Positions 5,457 through 5,629 of a DNA stretch of 5,629 nucleotides are shown here, in pieces (within the stretch, counting starts at the first letter, position 1; every line of letters begins with the position of its first letter). Source of the DNA: Candidatus Aegiribacteria sp. Its GTDB lineage: Bacteria > Fermentibacterota > Fermentibacteria > Fermentibacterales > JCC-6. The stretch covers positions 1 through 5,629 of the forward strand of contig JAUVUL010000159.1 in assembly GCA_030600975.1 (NCBI GenBank), read 5' to 3'. Under the pieces are notes generated by a model, which saw only the letters and a program-made list of their open reading frames with translations, was not told the DNA's origin and ran no database searches. Position numbers and translations under genes: made by a program.

Positions 5457-5629
5457 ATGTCATCAAGCTCTCCGAATATCACTGAGCTCAAGGCTATGAA
5501 GAAAGAACAAGAACTCATCCAGGCCCTGGATTACCACGATGATCCGGATATCCCCGGAGAGGCCGCGAAAGCCCTTGGCAGCATGGGAAGTATTCCAGCT
5601 CTGGAACCTCTCTGCCGTCTCATGGAGAA
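5457..5629 (+). CDS. HEAT-repeat protein, N-terminal fragment cut by the window edge
   Basis: Only 57 codons are visible and the frame is open to the edge. After a polar Ser-rich N-terminus (MSSSSPNITELKAMK) there is a helix with ELIQALDYHDD, then IPGEAAKALGSMGSIPALEPLCRLME. The spacing of A-x-x-x-L-G-x-x-G and A-L-x-P-L is characteristic of PBS-lyase-type HEAT repeats, which build alpha-solenoid scaffolds for protein-protein contacts. No signal peptide is seen, so it is probably cytoplasmic. The ATG follows AGGAGAT by six bases, a strong ribosome binding site. It runs in the same direction as the cyclase, 122 bp downstream, and may or may not share its transcript. Whether a catalytic or sensory domain follows cannot be seen. 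Confidence 0.8.
   Translation, partial: MSSSSPNITELKAMKKEQELIQALDYHDDPDIPGEAAKALGSMGSIPALEPLCRLME

Noticed and set aside
1..5629. CRISPR arrays, tRNA or rRNA genes
   Set aside because: No regularly spaced direct repeats, cloverleaf-like sequence or rRNA-like segment was found on either strand by eye.

Overview
The window looks like chromosome from a Gram-negative-type bacterium with signal-transduction genes. Base composition is balanced in the genes and AT-rich between them. The cyclase has an extracytoplasmic CHASE2 sensor, Arg codons AGG/AGA are used freely, and one gene starts with TTG. An FCB-group or deeply branching candidate-phylum bacterium would fit, but the sequence alone cannot fix the taxon. 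No tRNA, rRNA, CRISPR array or transposase gene was seen.

Layout. Positions 1-1221 (minus strand) hold most of der (engA), the double-GTPase ribosome assembly factor; its C-terminus runs off the left edge. A 98-bp divergent intergenic region carries a der promoter candidate and an overlapping dyad. Rightward from 1320 lies a small, probably exported protein of unknown function with a possible NTF2-like fold. The gap 1779-2117 holds a 112-bp near-palindromic element (1800-1911) with GGGACGGAGG tips, resembling REPIN/MITE elements, followed by an AT-rich leader with a hairpin.

The centre is a two-gene signalling operon. A soluble GAF-HD-GYP protein (2118-3236, predicted c-di-GMP phosphodiesterase) overlaps by 8 bp a CHASE2 class III adenylate cyclase (3229-5334). 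Both enzymes keep the expected catalytic residues. The GAF domain carries a near-complete NKFDE motif, a hallmark of cyclic-nucleotide-binding GAF domains. The inferred circuit is that periplasmic signals sensed by CHASE2 drive cAMP synthesis, and cAMP (or another cyclic nucleotide) then binds the GAF domain and tunes c-di-GMP breakdown. This cAMP/c-di-GMP link is the most interesting hypothesis in the window.

A HEAT-repeat protein begins at 5457 with a strong ribosome binding site and is cut by the right edge.
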